DNA of 64,000 nt. Source: JACVRX01 sp963831385. Lineage in GTDB: Bacteria; Actinomycetota; Actinomycetes; Jiangellales; Jiangellaceae. The DNA lies in the NCBI GenBank assembly GCA_963831385.1, contig CAWHPW010000014.1, positions 160,169 to 224,168 on the forward strand, read 5' to 3'. The notes under the pieces are model-generated. The model worked only from the letters and a program-made list of their open reading frames with translations, was not told the DNA's origin and made no database searches. Of this stretch, positions 49,638-57,667 are shown in pieces. Within the stretch, counting starts at the first letter, position 1. Each line of letters starts with the position of its first letter. Both the position numbers and the translations under genes were made by a program.

Positions 49638-50531
49638 TCAATCGGTCCGTGCGTTGAGCCCGCGCAGAATCCGTTCCAGGGTCTCGGCCGTGTCTGCTGG
49701 TGGATCGGCCTCGACGGCGAGCCGCTCCATGGCCGCTGCGTAGTGCTCGACGTCTTCGCGCTTGTCGAGGTACAGCGCGCTGGTCAGCTGCTCCACGTAA
49801 ACGACATCGGGCAAATCCTGATCCGGGAACCGCAGAATGCTGAACGAGCCTCCGGCCGCTGCGTGGCCGCCGAACTCGAACGGAATGATCTGGAGCCGCA
49901 CGTTGGGCATCTTCGTCGCGTCGATGAGGGCCTCGAGCTGGGCGCGCATGACGTCGGCGCCGCCGACCAGACGCCGCAAGGCACCTTCGTCGATCACGGC
50001 CCACAGCTGGGGTGGGTCCGGCCGGGTCAGCAGCTGCTGTCGAGTCATTCGCAGGCTGACCCGGCGATCGAGCTCGGACGGGACTGCGGTGCCGTGCCCG
50101 AGCAGGATCACCGCGCGCGCGTAGTCGGCGGTCTGCAGCAGGCCCGGCACGAACTGCAGCTCGTAGGTACGTATCAGCGCCGCGGCGGACTCCAGGCCGA
50201 GATAGGACTGGAACCATCCCGGCAGGATGTCACCCTCGCGATGCCACCAGCCGGGAGTGTTCGCATCCCTAGCCAGGGTCAGCAGCGCTTTGCGTTCCTC
50301 TTCATCGGTGACGCCGTAGAGGGTGAGCAGATCCGCGACATCGCGTTCCTTGAAGCTGACCCGGCCGAGTTCCATCCGGCTGATCTTGGACTCGGACGAG
50401 CGGATCTCCCATCCGGCGGTTTCCCTGCTGACGTCCTGTGCTTCGCGGAGACGACGTAGGTGCGCACCCAGCAACATCCGAAGGACCGTCGGCCCACCGG
50501 TCGACCCGCCCTCAGGCTGAGCCGTCGTCAC
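49638..50531 (-). CDS. XRE-family regulator with DUF5753 domain
   Basis: 297 aa. The N-terminal HTH (about 17-70, LGAHLRRLREAQDVSRETAGWEIRSSESKISRMELGRVSF-type) is followed by the DUF5753 effector domain: YLGLESAAALIRTYELQFVPGLLQTADYARAVI, RQQLLTRPDPPQLWAVIDEGALRR and IIPFEFGGHAAAGGSFSILRF. In streptomycetes such proteins pair with small DUF397 partners to control development or antibiotics. The GTG start lies 50 bp from a perfect palindrome and 152 bp from the upstream DUF397 gene on the same strand. Confidence 0.92.
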   Translation of the reverse strand: MTTAQPEGGSTGGPTVLRMLLGAHLRRLREAQDVSRETAGWEIRSSESKISRMELGRVSFKERDVADLLTLYGVTDEEERKALLTLARDANTPGWWHREGDILPGWFQSYLGLESAAALIRTYELQFVPGLLQTADYARAVILLGHGTAVPSELDRRVSLRMTRQQLLTRPDPPQLWAVIDEGALRRLVGGADVMRAQLEALIDATKMPNVRLQIIPFEFGGHAAAGGSFSILRFPDQDLPDVVYVEQLTSALYLDKREDVEHYAAAMERLAVEADPPADTAETLERILRGLNARTD

Positions 50532-50580
50532 GCATCGCTCCCAAGGTGTCGCCTACCCGACAGGCGCCGCCCTCGCCTCC

Positions 50581-50598
50581 AACATGTGAGCACATGTT
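50581..50598. promoter_or_regulatory. Palindrome upstream of the XRE gene (candidate operator)
   Basis: AACATGTGAGCACATGTT has perfect 8-bp arms with a 2-bp spacer and sits 50 bp upstream of the XRE start, between it and DUF397. Symmetry and position suit binding of the HTH protein to its own control region. Confidence 0.6.
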
Positions 50599-50683
50599 AT
50601 GGCTGTAGGCAGGCAAAAGGGAACCGAAACCGCCGGTGCGACATGTCGCGTCGGCGCCCGGTGCCGGGCGTGGCGTCCCGGAG

Positions 50684-50923
50684 CTACGCGATCAGGGTGT
50701 CGAAATCGCCTTGGCGCGCGCCCTGGATGAACGCCACCATTTCGTCGCGGGTGTAGACCAGCGCTGGACCTTCAGGATCCCTGGAGTTCCTGACCGCGAA
50801 GCCGCCTCGGTTGGGCAGCGCCGCCATCTCGACGCAGTTACCGCTGGGGTTGCTCAGCAGGCTCTTCTGCCAGGTGACGTCCGTCAGCTGGCCGGCGGGC
50901 ATGCCGTTGTAGGGCTGGCTCAT
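50684..50923 (-). CDS. DUF397 protein
   Basis: 79 aa from ATG 50923, preceded by GAGAAGAGAAG. The DUF397 pattern is complete: VTWQKSLLSNPSGNCVEMAAL, GGFAVRNSRDPEGPALVYTRDEMVAFIQGARQGDFD. Members act with XRE/DUF5753 regulators, sometimes in antitoxin-like fashion. Here DUF397 is upstream of the XRE gene rather than downstream as in many pairs. Confidence 0.92.
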   Translation of the reverse strand: MSQPYNGMPAGQLTDVTWQKSLLSNPSGNCVEMAALPNRGGFAVRNSRDPEGPALVYTRDEMVAFIQGARQGDFDTLIA

Positions 50924-50982
50924 CTTCTCTTCTCTTCGTCTGGTAGGGGACGGATGCTGGACCGACGAGAGCACTTACCGCC

Positions 50983-51063
50983 GTTTGCACGGCAGACTGC
51001 ACGTGCACTGGCTCTTGCGTTTGCACGGCATGACGAGCAGGATAGCGCATGTGCACCTGCAAG
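50983..51063. promoter_or_regulatory. Cluster of TGCA-type repeats upstream of DUF397
   Basis: GTTTGCACGGCA occurs twice in direct orientation (50983-50994 and 51019-51030, 36 bp apart). The palindrome TGCACGTGCA (50998-51007) and GTGCACCTGCA (51051-51061) share the TGCAC core. The spacing near multiples of the helical turn suggests cooperative protein binding in the DUF397 promoter. The 50924-51257 gap otherwise holds the menA terminator. Confidence 0.5.
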
Positions 51064-51079
51064 TGGATAATGAGCCGAG

Positions 51080-51134
51080 AAAAAAATAGAGAGACTCCCC
51101 GACGGCACGACGAGAACGTCTCCGCGCCGTCGGG
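51080..51134 (-). terminator. Terminator-like hairpin after menA
   Basis: On the minus strand, CCCGACGGC (51134-51126) pairs with GCCGTCGGG (51106-51098), and seven T follow (51086-51080) after an 11-nt gap. It lies about 120 bp past the menA stop, at the end of the menB-menE-menA transcript. Confidence 0.55.
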
Positions 51135-51257
51135 TGACCGGGTGGGCGTGCCGCGTTGTTGCGTCCATGTTGCGCTGGTCCCCTGCGAGCACCGCGGCGC
51201 GTCCACCTGGATTTGACTCTCGGCGTCGGATCCTGAGCAATCCGGTCCGGCCGCTCG

Positions 51258-52139
51258 TCAGGTTCGGCTGATGGTGAGCCCGAGCGCGAGCAGGGCCGCG
51301 TAGCACAGTTCGGTCAACGCACAGTCTCTCAACACCGGCACGAGCTGACGGCCACCGACCCCTCGCAGGACCGGCACCGCCGCACGGGTGGCCAGTGGGA
51401 CAGAGAGCACGGCGAGGCCAGCCCATACCCGCCCGCCAACCGCTAGCGCGATGGCGAGCGAATAGGGGACGGTCAGCAGGGCAGCGAACAGCAGCCGGGT
51501 CCGGCGTGGGCCCAGGTAGACGGCCAGCGTTCGCTTTCCGACGCGCGAGTCTTCTGCCATGTCTCGCAGGTTGTTGGCGACCAAGATCGCGCAGGCCAGG
51601 CAACCGATCGCGATTCCAGCGATCACGGATGCGGGGGTCACCCGGCCCACTTGCACGTAGGTAGTCCCCATCACCGCGACGACACCGAAGAACACGAATA
51701 CGGACAACTCGCCGAGACCTCGGTATCCGTATGGGCGGTTCCCGCCGGTGTAGAACCACGCCGCCGCCAGCGCGGCGCCCCCGACGGCGAGCAACCACCA
51801 TGCCCCGGTCAAGGCCACCAGAGAGATCCCGACGACGGCGGCGATGCCGAAGGCAGTGAACGCCGCGGTTCGCACCGTGTCCGGCGCGACTGTGCCCGAT
51901 CCCACCAGGCGCAGAGGGCCGATTCGGCTGCTGTCAGTACCGCGAATCCCGTCGGAGTAATCGTTCGCATAGTTGACGCCGACTTGCAGCGCGACAGCCA
52001 CGACGAGCGCCAGGATCGCTCTGGCGGGCATTGCGCTGCCGACCGCAGCCGCAGCGCCGGTACCGACCAGCACCGGGGAGAGCGCGGCCGGCAGGGTCCG
52101 CGGGCGCGCTCCCGCCACCCAGTCGCGGACCGTGGGCAT
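51258..52139 (-). CDS. menA: 1,4-dihydroxy-2-naphthoate polyprenyltransferase
   Basis: 293 aa, about eight membrane helices. It attaches the isoprenoid tail to dihydroxynaphthoate. The two Asp-rich motifs of UbiA enzymes are NYANDYSDGIRGTD (first, about 57-70) and NNLRDMAEDSRVGKRTLAV (second, about 188-206). It starts WVAGARPRTLPAALSPVLVG, typical of MenA. ATG 52139 overlaps the menE stop by one base (TGATG), so the pair is coupled. Confidence 0.96.
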   Translation of the reverse strand: MPTVRDWVAGARPRTLPAALSPVLVGTGAAAAVGSAMPARAILALVVAVALQVGVNYANDYSDGIRGTDSSRIGPLRLVGSGTVAPDTVRTAAFTAFGIAAVVGISLVALTGAWWLLAVGGAALAAAWFYTGGNRPYGYRGLGELSVFVFFGVVAVMGTTYVQVGRVTPASVIAGIAIGCLACAILVANNLRDMAEDSRVGKRTLAVYLGPRRTRLLFAALLTVPYSLAIALAVGGRVWAGLAVLSVPLATRAAVPVLRGVGGRQLVPVLRDCALTELCYAALLALGLTISRT

Positions 52140-53365
52140 CAGGCCGGAGCCGCCGTGGGCAGGCTCGCGGCGAGCCTTCTCCGGTCGACCTCGCCACTGG
52201 ACAATCTGGGCAGCGACTCGGCCAAGACCAGCGCCTTGGGCGCGTGGGCTGTGGGGGCACGTGCGATGACGTACGCGCGGATCGATTCAAGGGTCGGCGG
52301 GTTCGCCGGGTCTCGTGGGACGACTACGGCCACCAGACGCTGTCCCCAGGACGGATCTGGCAGCGCTACGGTCGCGGCGGATGCGACTCCCGGGTGATCA
52401 GTCAGCAGTCCGTCGACGGCTGCCAGCGGGACATTCACGCCTCCCGAGACCGCGACGTCGTCGACCCGGCCGAACACGGCAAGCCCGCGCTCGTCGTCGA
52501 TCTGGCCGAGGTCGGTGCTGACGAACCATCCGTCGACGAAGGCTTGCGCGGTCAACTCCGGCCGCAGCCGATAGCCATGTGCCAGCACCGGGCCGGCGAT
52601 CTTGATCCGTCCGTCGGCTGATGTCGCAACCGTCACGCCATCCAGTGTGACGCCGTCGTAGACACACCCCCCGCACGTTTCGGTCATGCCGTACGACCTC
52701 ACGACGCGGACATCAGCCGCACGGGCACGCTCGAGCAGGTCCGGTGCAGTTCGCGAGCCGCCGACGAGCACCGCGTCGAAAGCGGTCAACGTGTCAAGGG
52801 CGGCCGCGCCCGCGTCGAGGATGACCGCCAGTTGGCGCGGCACCAATGCGGTGTACCGGCGGGACGCCTCTCGGTCGATGATGCGCCGGCTCGCTACGGC
52901 GAAGGCTTCGGGATCGAAACCGGCCGAGAGGTCCACGACGCCTGGCGCGGTTCCGGCCACCACGCTTCGGACCAGAACCATCAGGCCGGCGACATGCGTC
53001 GCAGGCAATGCGAGCAGCCAGTGGCCGGGACCACCCAGCCGCGCGTGTGCGGCTTCGGCCGACGCTGTCAACGCAGCTGCTCCGAGCAGCACACCTTTGG
53101 GATCACCGGTCGAGCCGGACGTCGGCACGACGAGCGCCACCCGGTCCTCATCGACGGTCTCCACTGGATCCCTGGGTCGCATCGCAGTCATCAGAGCGGC
53201 GCGGACCGGAGCAGGGTGCGTCGGTACGGGCAGCAGTGGCAGCCCGCCGGACAGGGCGGTCTCGACCGCTGGCAGGATCCGCTGCAGGACCGCCGAGCCG
53301 AGAGGGACCTCAACGGCGTCGAGAGGGCGGGGAGCCGAAGACCGGGTCTGCATTCCGGCGGTCAC
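52139..53365 (-). CDS. menE: o-Succinylbenzoate-CoA ligase
   Basis: 408 aa, the shortened form common in actinobacteria. It activates o-succinylbenzoate with ATP and CoA. AMP-binding motifs: VVPTSGSTGDPKGVLL, YGMTETCGGCVYDG, DGWFVSTDLGQIDDERGLAVFGRVDDVAVSGG (split over the hinge) and the catalytic Lys region APKALVLAESLPRLSSGEVDRR, where the usual Lys position appears as Glu-Val-Asp (GEVDRR instead of GKVDRR). That substitution at the C-terminal adenylation Lys is unusual and could affect activity. GTG 53365 lies 6 nt after the menB stop. Confidence 0.9.
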   Translation of the reverse strand: MTAGMQTRSSAPRPLDAVEVPLGSAVLQRILPAVETALSGGLPLLPVPTHPAPVRAALMTAMRPRDPVETVDEDRVALVVPTSGSTGDPKGVLLGAAALTASAEAAHARLGGPGHWLLALPATHVAGLMVLVRSVVAGTAPGVVDLSAGFDPEAFAVASRRIIDREASRRYTALVPRQLAVILDAGAAALDTLTAFDAVLVGGSRTAPDLLERARAADVRVVRSYGMTETCGGCVYDGVTLDGVTVATSADGRIKIAGPVLAHGYRLRPELTAQAFVDGWFVSTDLGQIDDERGLAVFGRVDDVAVSGGVNVPLAAVDGLLTDHPGVASAATVALPDPSWGQRLVAVVVPRDPANPPTLESIRAYVIARAPTAHAPKALVLAESLPRLSSGEVDRRRLAASLPTAAPA

Positions 53366-53371
53366 GCTAGG

Positions 53372-54283
53372 TCAGAAGGCCCAGGGAAACCGGGACCAGT
53401 CCGGTTCCCGCTTCTCGAGGAACGCATCCCTTCCCTCGACGGCCTCGTCAGTGGCGTAAGCCAACCGGGTCGCTTCCCCGGCGAACAGCTGCTGTCCCAC
53501 CAAGCCGTCGTCGACTGCGTTGAAGGCGAACTTCAACATTCGCTGTGCCGTCGGACTCTTGCGGTTGATCTTGGCTGCCCACTCCAGGGCGACCCGTTCG
53601 ATGGAGTCGTGTGGAACCACGGCGTTGACCATGCCCATGCGCAGCGCTTCGTCGGCCGTGTGCTCGTCCCCGAGGAAGAAGATCTGACGGGCGAACTTCT
53701 GCCCGACCTGCCGGGCCAAATAGGCCGAGCCGTATCCGCCGTCGAACGAACCGACGTCGGCATCGGTCTGCTTGAACCGGGCGTGTTCGGCGCTGGCGAT
53801 GGTGAGATCGCACACGACATGCAGGCTGTGCCCCCCTCCCGCCGCCCATCCGGGCACGACGCAGATGACGACCTTGGGCATGAACCGGATCAGCCGCTGC
53901 ACCTCGAGGATGTGCAGACGACCGGCCCGCGCAGGGTCGACGCTCTCCCGGGTTTCGCCCGCTGCGTACCGGTATCCGTCTCGGTCCCGGATCCGCTGGT
54001 CGCCGCCAGAGCAGAACGCCCAGCCGCCGTCGCGCGGTGACGGTCCGTTGCCGGTCAGCAGCACGCATCCCACGTCGGCACTCGTTCGTGCGTGGTCGAG
54101 CGCCCGATAGAGCTCGTCGACCGTATGCGGGCGGAACGCGTTGCGAACGTCCGGTCGATCGAACGCGATCCGGACCGTCGGCTGGTCCTGCCCGCCCATG
54201 ACATGGCGGTGATAGGTGAGGTCAGTGAATTCGAATCCGGCGACAGCCCGCCAGAGCGACGGCTCGAACGGTCCGGACGTCAT
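53372..54283 (-). CDS. menB: 1,4-dihydroxy-2-naphthoyl-CoA synthase
   Basis: 303 aa. A crotonase-fold Dieckmann cyclase. MenB signatures: FCSGGDQRIRDRDGYRY, VVPGWAAGGGHSLHVVCDLTIA (oxyanion Gly), KQTDADVGSFDGGYGSAYLARQVG and the terminal FLEKREPDWSRFPW. ATG 54283 follows AAAGGAGCGC, the best ribosome site of the men genes. It heads the minus-strand menB-menE-menA operon and is divergent from the lipoprotein-menC-menD operon; the 160-bp gap between them must hold both promoters. Confidence 0.97.
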   Translation of the reverse strand: MTSGPFEPSLWRAVAGFEFTDLTYHRHVMGGQDQPTVRIAFDRPDVRNAFRPHTVDELYRALDHARTSADVGCVLLTGNGPSPRDGGWAFCSGGDQRIRDRDGYRYAAGETRESVDPARAGRLHILEVQRLIRFMPKVVICVVPGWAAGGGHSLHVVCDLTIASAEHARFKQTDADVGSFDGGYGSAYLARQVGQKFARQIFFLGDEHTADEALRMGMVNAVVPHDSIERVALEWAAKINRKSPTAQRMLKFAFNAVDDGLVGQQLFAGEATRLAYATDEAVEGRDAFLEKREPDWSRFPWAF

Positions 54284-54394
54284 GGCAGCGCTCCTTTGGC
54301 GACATCGCGAGGATATTCACCGAGCTGTCGCTACTTGTTCAGGGGTTGTGTCCATTTGCTGAGAGGAAATCGCCCACCAGCCGGTTGTGGCCAC

Positions 54395-54400
54395 TAGGCT
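54395..54400 (+). promoter_or_regulatory. -10-like hexamer before the lipoprotein-menC operon
   Basis: TAGGCT, leaving a leader of about 38 nt to ATG 54446. No convincing -35 is seen. Confidence 0.3.
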
Positions 54401-54445
54401 TGATCGAGACGTCGACGGCCGACATGCGCTCGGGGGAGCCACGCC

Positions 54446-54985
54446 ATGACCCGTCGTTCCGTGTCGAGGGTTGCCCCGTACATCCTCCTGCTCGCGGCCA
54501 TGGTGGCTTGCGGAGACGGTGACCCCCTCGCTCAGTCTGCTCACGGCTGGGTCACGGTCACCGACGAGCCCAGCGGCGTCCGGATCGCGCTGCCCGAAGG
54601 CGCGCACCCCTCGGCGGACACCGCTGCCGACGCGGACGGGTCGCCCGTTACGCTGCGCCAATACGCCGCCACCGCCGCTGGCGGTGCCGTCGAGGTGGGG
54701 TTCACGGTGCTCGACACCGAGGGCGGGAGCTATGACCTCGATACCGGTGTCCGCGAGGTCGCCTCGAGCCTGCACGGCCAGGTGGTGTCGGCGCGTCCGA
54801 CCGACATCGACGGGCATGCCGCGCTGGACGTCGAGGTGTCCTACGGCTCTGACAACATCGTTCTCTTCCAGCTGGTGGAAGCCGACGACCACGTGCTGCA
54901 ACCGCTGGTCGCGGGGCCCGCGTCGCGACGCGACGTGATGGAGAAGACCTACCAGCAGCTCACCGGGTCTCTCGACATCTCATGA
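54446..54985 (+). CDS. Small lipoprotein of unknown function
   Basis: 179 aa. The signal peptide VAPYILLLAAMVACGDG ends in a lipobox (MVAC). The mature part has beta-rich features: SGVRIALPEGAHPS, VTLRQYAATAAGGAVEVGFTVLDTEG, DIDGHAALDVEVSYGSDNIVLFQLVEADDHVLQPLV, resembling small actinobacterial lipoproteins that test for membrane or wall components, but no family is certain. The stop overlaps the menC start (ATGA), so a surface lipoprotein is translationally coupled to menaquinone synthesis. Confidence 0.75.
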   Translation: MTRRSVSRVAPYILLLAAMVACGDGDPLAQSAHGWVTVTDEPSGVRIALPEGAHPSADTAADADGSPVTLRQYAATAAGGAVEVGFTVLDTEGGSYDLDTGVREVASSLHGQVVSARPTDIDGHAALDVEVSYGSDNIVLFQLVEADDHVLQPLVAGPASRRDVMEKTYQQLTGSLDIS

Positions 54986-55950
54986 CCGGTGCCGGTGCCG
55001 GTGTCGGCGACCTGCACGTATACACCGTTCCCCTGCGTCGAAGGTTTCGCGGAATCGACATCCGCAGCGGCGTGCTGGTTCGTGGCCCGGCCGGATGGGG
55101 CGAGTTCTCGCCGTTCGTCGAGTACGACGACACCGAAGCTGCGGCCTGGTGGCGAGCGGCACATGAGGCCGCCGTCACCGGTTGGCCCCGGCCGGTGCGT
55201 GCCAAGGTCTTCGTCAACGCGACCGTGCCAGCGGTTCCGGCCGACGAGGTTGCCGCTGTGTTGGCGGAGTTCCCGGGGTCTGGCACGGCCAAGGTCAAAG
55301 TCGCCGAGCCGGGCCAGACAGCCGTCGACGACCAGGCCCGCCTGGAAGCCGTCCGCGACGCCCTCGGCGCGGCCGGCCGCATCCGGATCGACGCGAACGG
55401 CGGCTGGGATCTCGACACGGCGGTGCGCGTCCTGCCGCTCTACGACCGAGCCGCCGGTGGTCTGGAGTATGCCGAGCAACCGTGCTCGACGGTCGAGGAC
55501 ATGGCTGCTTTACGGCGCCGCGTCGACGTGCCGATCGCGGCCGACGAGTCGATCCGGCGTAGCGACGATCCGAGTCGGGTGGCCCGGCTCGGAGCGGCCG
55601 ACGTGGCGGTACTCAAGGTCCAGCCCATGGGTGGGGTTCGTGCGTGCCTGCGCATCGCGGAGGAACTCGGCCTGCCGGTCGTGGTGTCGAGCGCTGTGGA
55701 GACCTCGGTCGGCATTGCTGCCGGGGTTGCGCTGGCGGCCGCGTTGCCCGAGCTGCCGTTTGCCTGCGGCCTGGGGACGGTCGCTTTGCTCACCCACGAC
55801 GTCGTCAAGGATCCGCTCGTGCCAGTCGACGGTGCCCTGCCCGTGCAAAGGGTGGAACCGGACCCAGCCTTGCTCGCGAAGGCCAGCGCCGACCAGACCA
55901 CGACCGCCTGGTGGAAGGACCGGGCTCAGCGGGTGGCGCAGTTAGCCTGA
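54982..55950 (+). CDS. menC: o-Succinylbenzoate synthase
   Basis: 322 aa, enolase superfamily. Catalytic Lys in TAKVKVAEPG (second K of KxK) and in AVLKVQPMGGV; magnesium ligands in RIDANGGWD (Asp), EYAEQPC (Glu) and IAADESIRR (Asp). It dehydrates SHCHC to o-succinylbenzoate. It begins with a Gly/Ala-rich start and lacks the longer N-terminal capping segment of some homologues, as is usual for actinobacterial MenC. menD follows 4 bp after the stop. Confidence 0.95.
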   Translation: MTGAGAGVGDLHVYTVPLRRRFRGIDIRSGVLVRGPAGWGEFSPFVEYDDTEAAAWWRAAHEAAVTGWPRPVRAKVFVNATVPAVPADEVAAVLAEFPGSGTAKVKVAEPGQTAVDDQARLEAVRDALGAAGRIRIDANGGWDLDTAVRVLPLYDRAAGGLEYAEQPCSTVEDMAALRRRVDVPIAADESIRRSDDPSRVARLGAADVAVLKVQPMGGVRACLRIAEELGLPVVVSSAVETSVGIAAGVALAAALPELPFACGLGTVALLTHDVVKDPLVPVDGALPVQRVEPDPALLAKASADQTTTAWWKDRAQRVAQLA

Positions 55951-55954
55951 ACCG

Positions 55955-57658
55955 ATGAACCCGTCGACGGCGCTCGCCTGGGTAGTCGTCGACGAACTGG
56001 TCCGCAACGGCGTCACCGATGTCGTGGCATCCCCGGGTTCGCGCAGTGCGCCACTCGCGATGGCCGCGGCCGATGCCGATGCAGACGGCTTGCTCACCTT
56101 GCACGTGCGCATCGACGAGCGGGCGGCGGCCTACACCGCGCTGGGCATGGCCAAGGCGACGGGTGTTCCTGCAGCAGTGATCACCACGTCGGGTACGGCC
56201 GCAGCAAATCTGCATCCTGCGGTCGCGGAGGCGGACCATGGCGGTGTCCCACTACTCGTGCTGACCGCTGACCGGCCCGCTGAGTTGCGTGGGGTCGGTG
56301 CCAACCAGACCCTGGACCAAGTCGGCCTCTTCGGCACGTCACTGCGGCTGCTCGTCCAACTCGGTGCGGATGACCGGCCTGGTCAGGTGGCCTACTGGCG
56401 GTCGAGCATCTCGCGCGCGGTCATTGCTGCGTCCGGTGCGCTCAGCGCTGATCCTGGCCCCGTGCATTGCAACGTCGGCTTCCGCGACCCGCTGGTTCCC
56501 GATGGTGACCAGACGTGGAACGAGTCGCTCGACGGCCGCGCAGACGGTGGACCGTGGACCTCTGCGAGCAAGACCATCCGATCGGTCGGCGTCGACACCG
56601 GATCGGCTGTCGACAGCGGGTCGAGCACCCTCGTGGTGATCGGCGACGCCCCGAAGGCGTGCGTGGACGCGGCATGGGAAGTCGCAAACGTCGGCGCATG
56701 GCCGGTGATCGCAGAACCACAGTCCCGATTTCCGGGCAAGGGGATCGCGTGCGGAAGCCTCGTCGCGGGAAGCCGGGCATGGGTGTCGCGCCATGCCCCG
56801 GAACGAGTGCTGGTCGTGGGGCGACCGACGCTGTCGAGGGAGATCGCGCGGCTCGTCAGCGGCGCCGTCGCACCGGTCGACGTCGTCGCCCCCGTGCCGA
56901 GATGGAGCGACGCCGCCCACGCTGCCCGTCGGGTCTATACCCACCTCGATCTTCGGCCCGCTGGTGCGTCGACCATCGCTTCCGCTGGGTTACTCGCTGC
57001 CTGGACCAGCGCCGGGCAGAAAGCCCAGCTGGCCGTAGACGGCGAGCTGGACGAGTCGTTGGCCGGCGGAGGCATGCCGAGCGGAATCGCAGCCGTCCGG
57101 GAGATCCTGCAGACGCTGCCGGCAGATGCCCTGCTCTTCCTGGGCTCGTCGTCCGTGATCCGCGACGTCGACCTGTTGGCGGTGTCACTGCCCAGCCGAG
57201 TTCTCACCAATCGTGGTGTCGGCGGCATCGACGGCACAGTGTCGTCGGCTGTCGGAGCGGCGCTGGCGCTGGGTTCGCCGTCCTACGCGATCATGGGCGA
57301 CCTGACGTTCTTGCACGACGTGAACGGGTTGTTGATCGGCCCCGACGAGCCCCGCCCCGACCTGTGCGTCGTCGTGCTGAACGACGACGGTGGGGGCATC
57401 TTCGCGCTGCTGGAGCCGGGCGCGCCCGAGCACGCCGGCGGGTTCGAGCGGGTCTTCGGCACGCCGCACGGCGTGGACATAGGAGCCCTGTGCGCAGCTA
57501 CCCAGACGCCGTATGAAGTGGTGGAGCTGGAGAAGCTGGCGGCCGCGCTGGCTCCCCGGCCGGGGCTTCGCGTCGTCGAGGTGGTGGTCGATCGGCGTGG
57601 ACACCGCGACCTGCATAGTCGGCTTCGTACGGGCGTGGCCGAAGCCCTGGGTGAGTGA
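55955..57658 (+). CDS. menD: SEPHCHC synthase (2-succinyl-5-enolpyruvyl-6-hydroxy-3-cyclohexene-1-carboxylate synthase)
   Basis: 567 aa. A thiamine-diphosphate enzyme joining isochorismate and 2-oxoglutarate. It begins STALAWVVVDELVRNGVTDVVASPGSRSAPLA; the ThDP-activating Glu is in HVRIDERAAAYTALGMAKAT; ITTSGTAAANLHPAV and LLVLTADRPAELRGVGANQTLDQ are MenD-specific; the metal site is near YAIMGDLTFLHDVNGLL. Length is typical. Its stop lies 9 bp from the convergent menF stop. Confidence 0.97.
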   Translation: MNPSTALAWVVVDELVRNGVTDVVASPGSRSAPLAMAAADADADGLLTLHVRIDERAAAYTALGMAKATGVPAAVITTSGTAAANLHPAVAEADHGGVPLLVLTADRPAELRGVGANQTLDQVGLFGTSLRLLVQLGADDRPGQVAYWRSSISRAVIAASGALSADPGPVHCNVGFRDPLVPDGDQTWNESLDGRADGGPWTSASKTIRSVGVDTGSAVDSGSSTLVVIGDAPKACVDAAWEVANVGAWPVIAEPQSRFPGKGIACGSLVAGSRAWVSRHAPERVLVVGRPTLSREIARLVSGAVAPVDVVAPVPRWSDAAHAARRVYTHLDLRPAGASTIASAGLLAAWTSAGQKAQLAVDGELDESLAGGGMPSGIAAVREILQTLPADALLFLGSSSVIRDVDLLAVSLPSRVLTNRGVGGIDGTVSSAVGAALALGSPSYAIMGDLTFLHDVNGLLIGPDEPRPDLCVVVLNDDGGGIFALLEPGAPEHAGGFERVFGTPHGVDIGALCAATQTPYEVVELEKLAAALAPRPGLRVVEVVVDRRGHRDLHSRLRTGVAEALGE

Positions 57659-57667
57659 CGCGATCGG

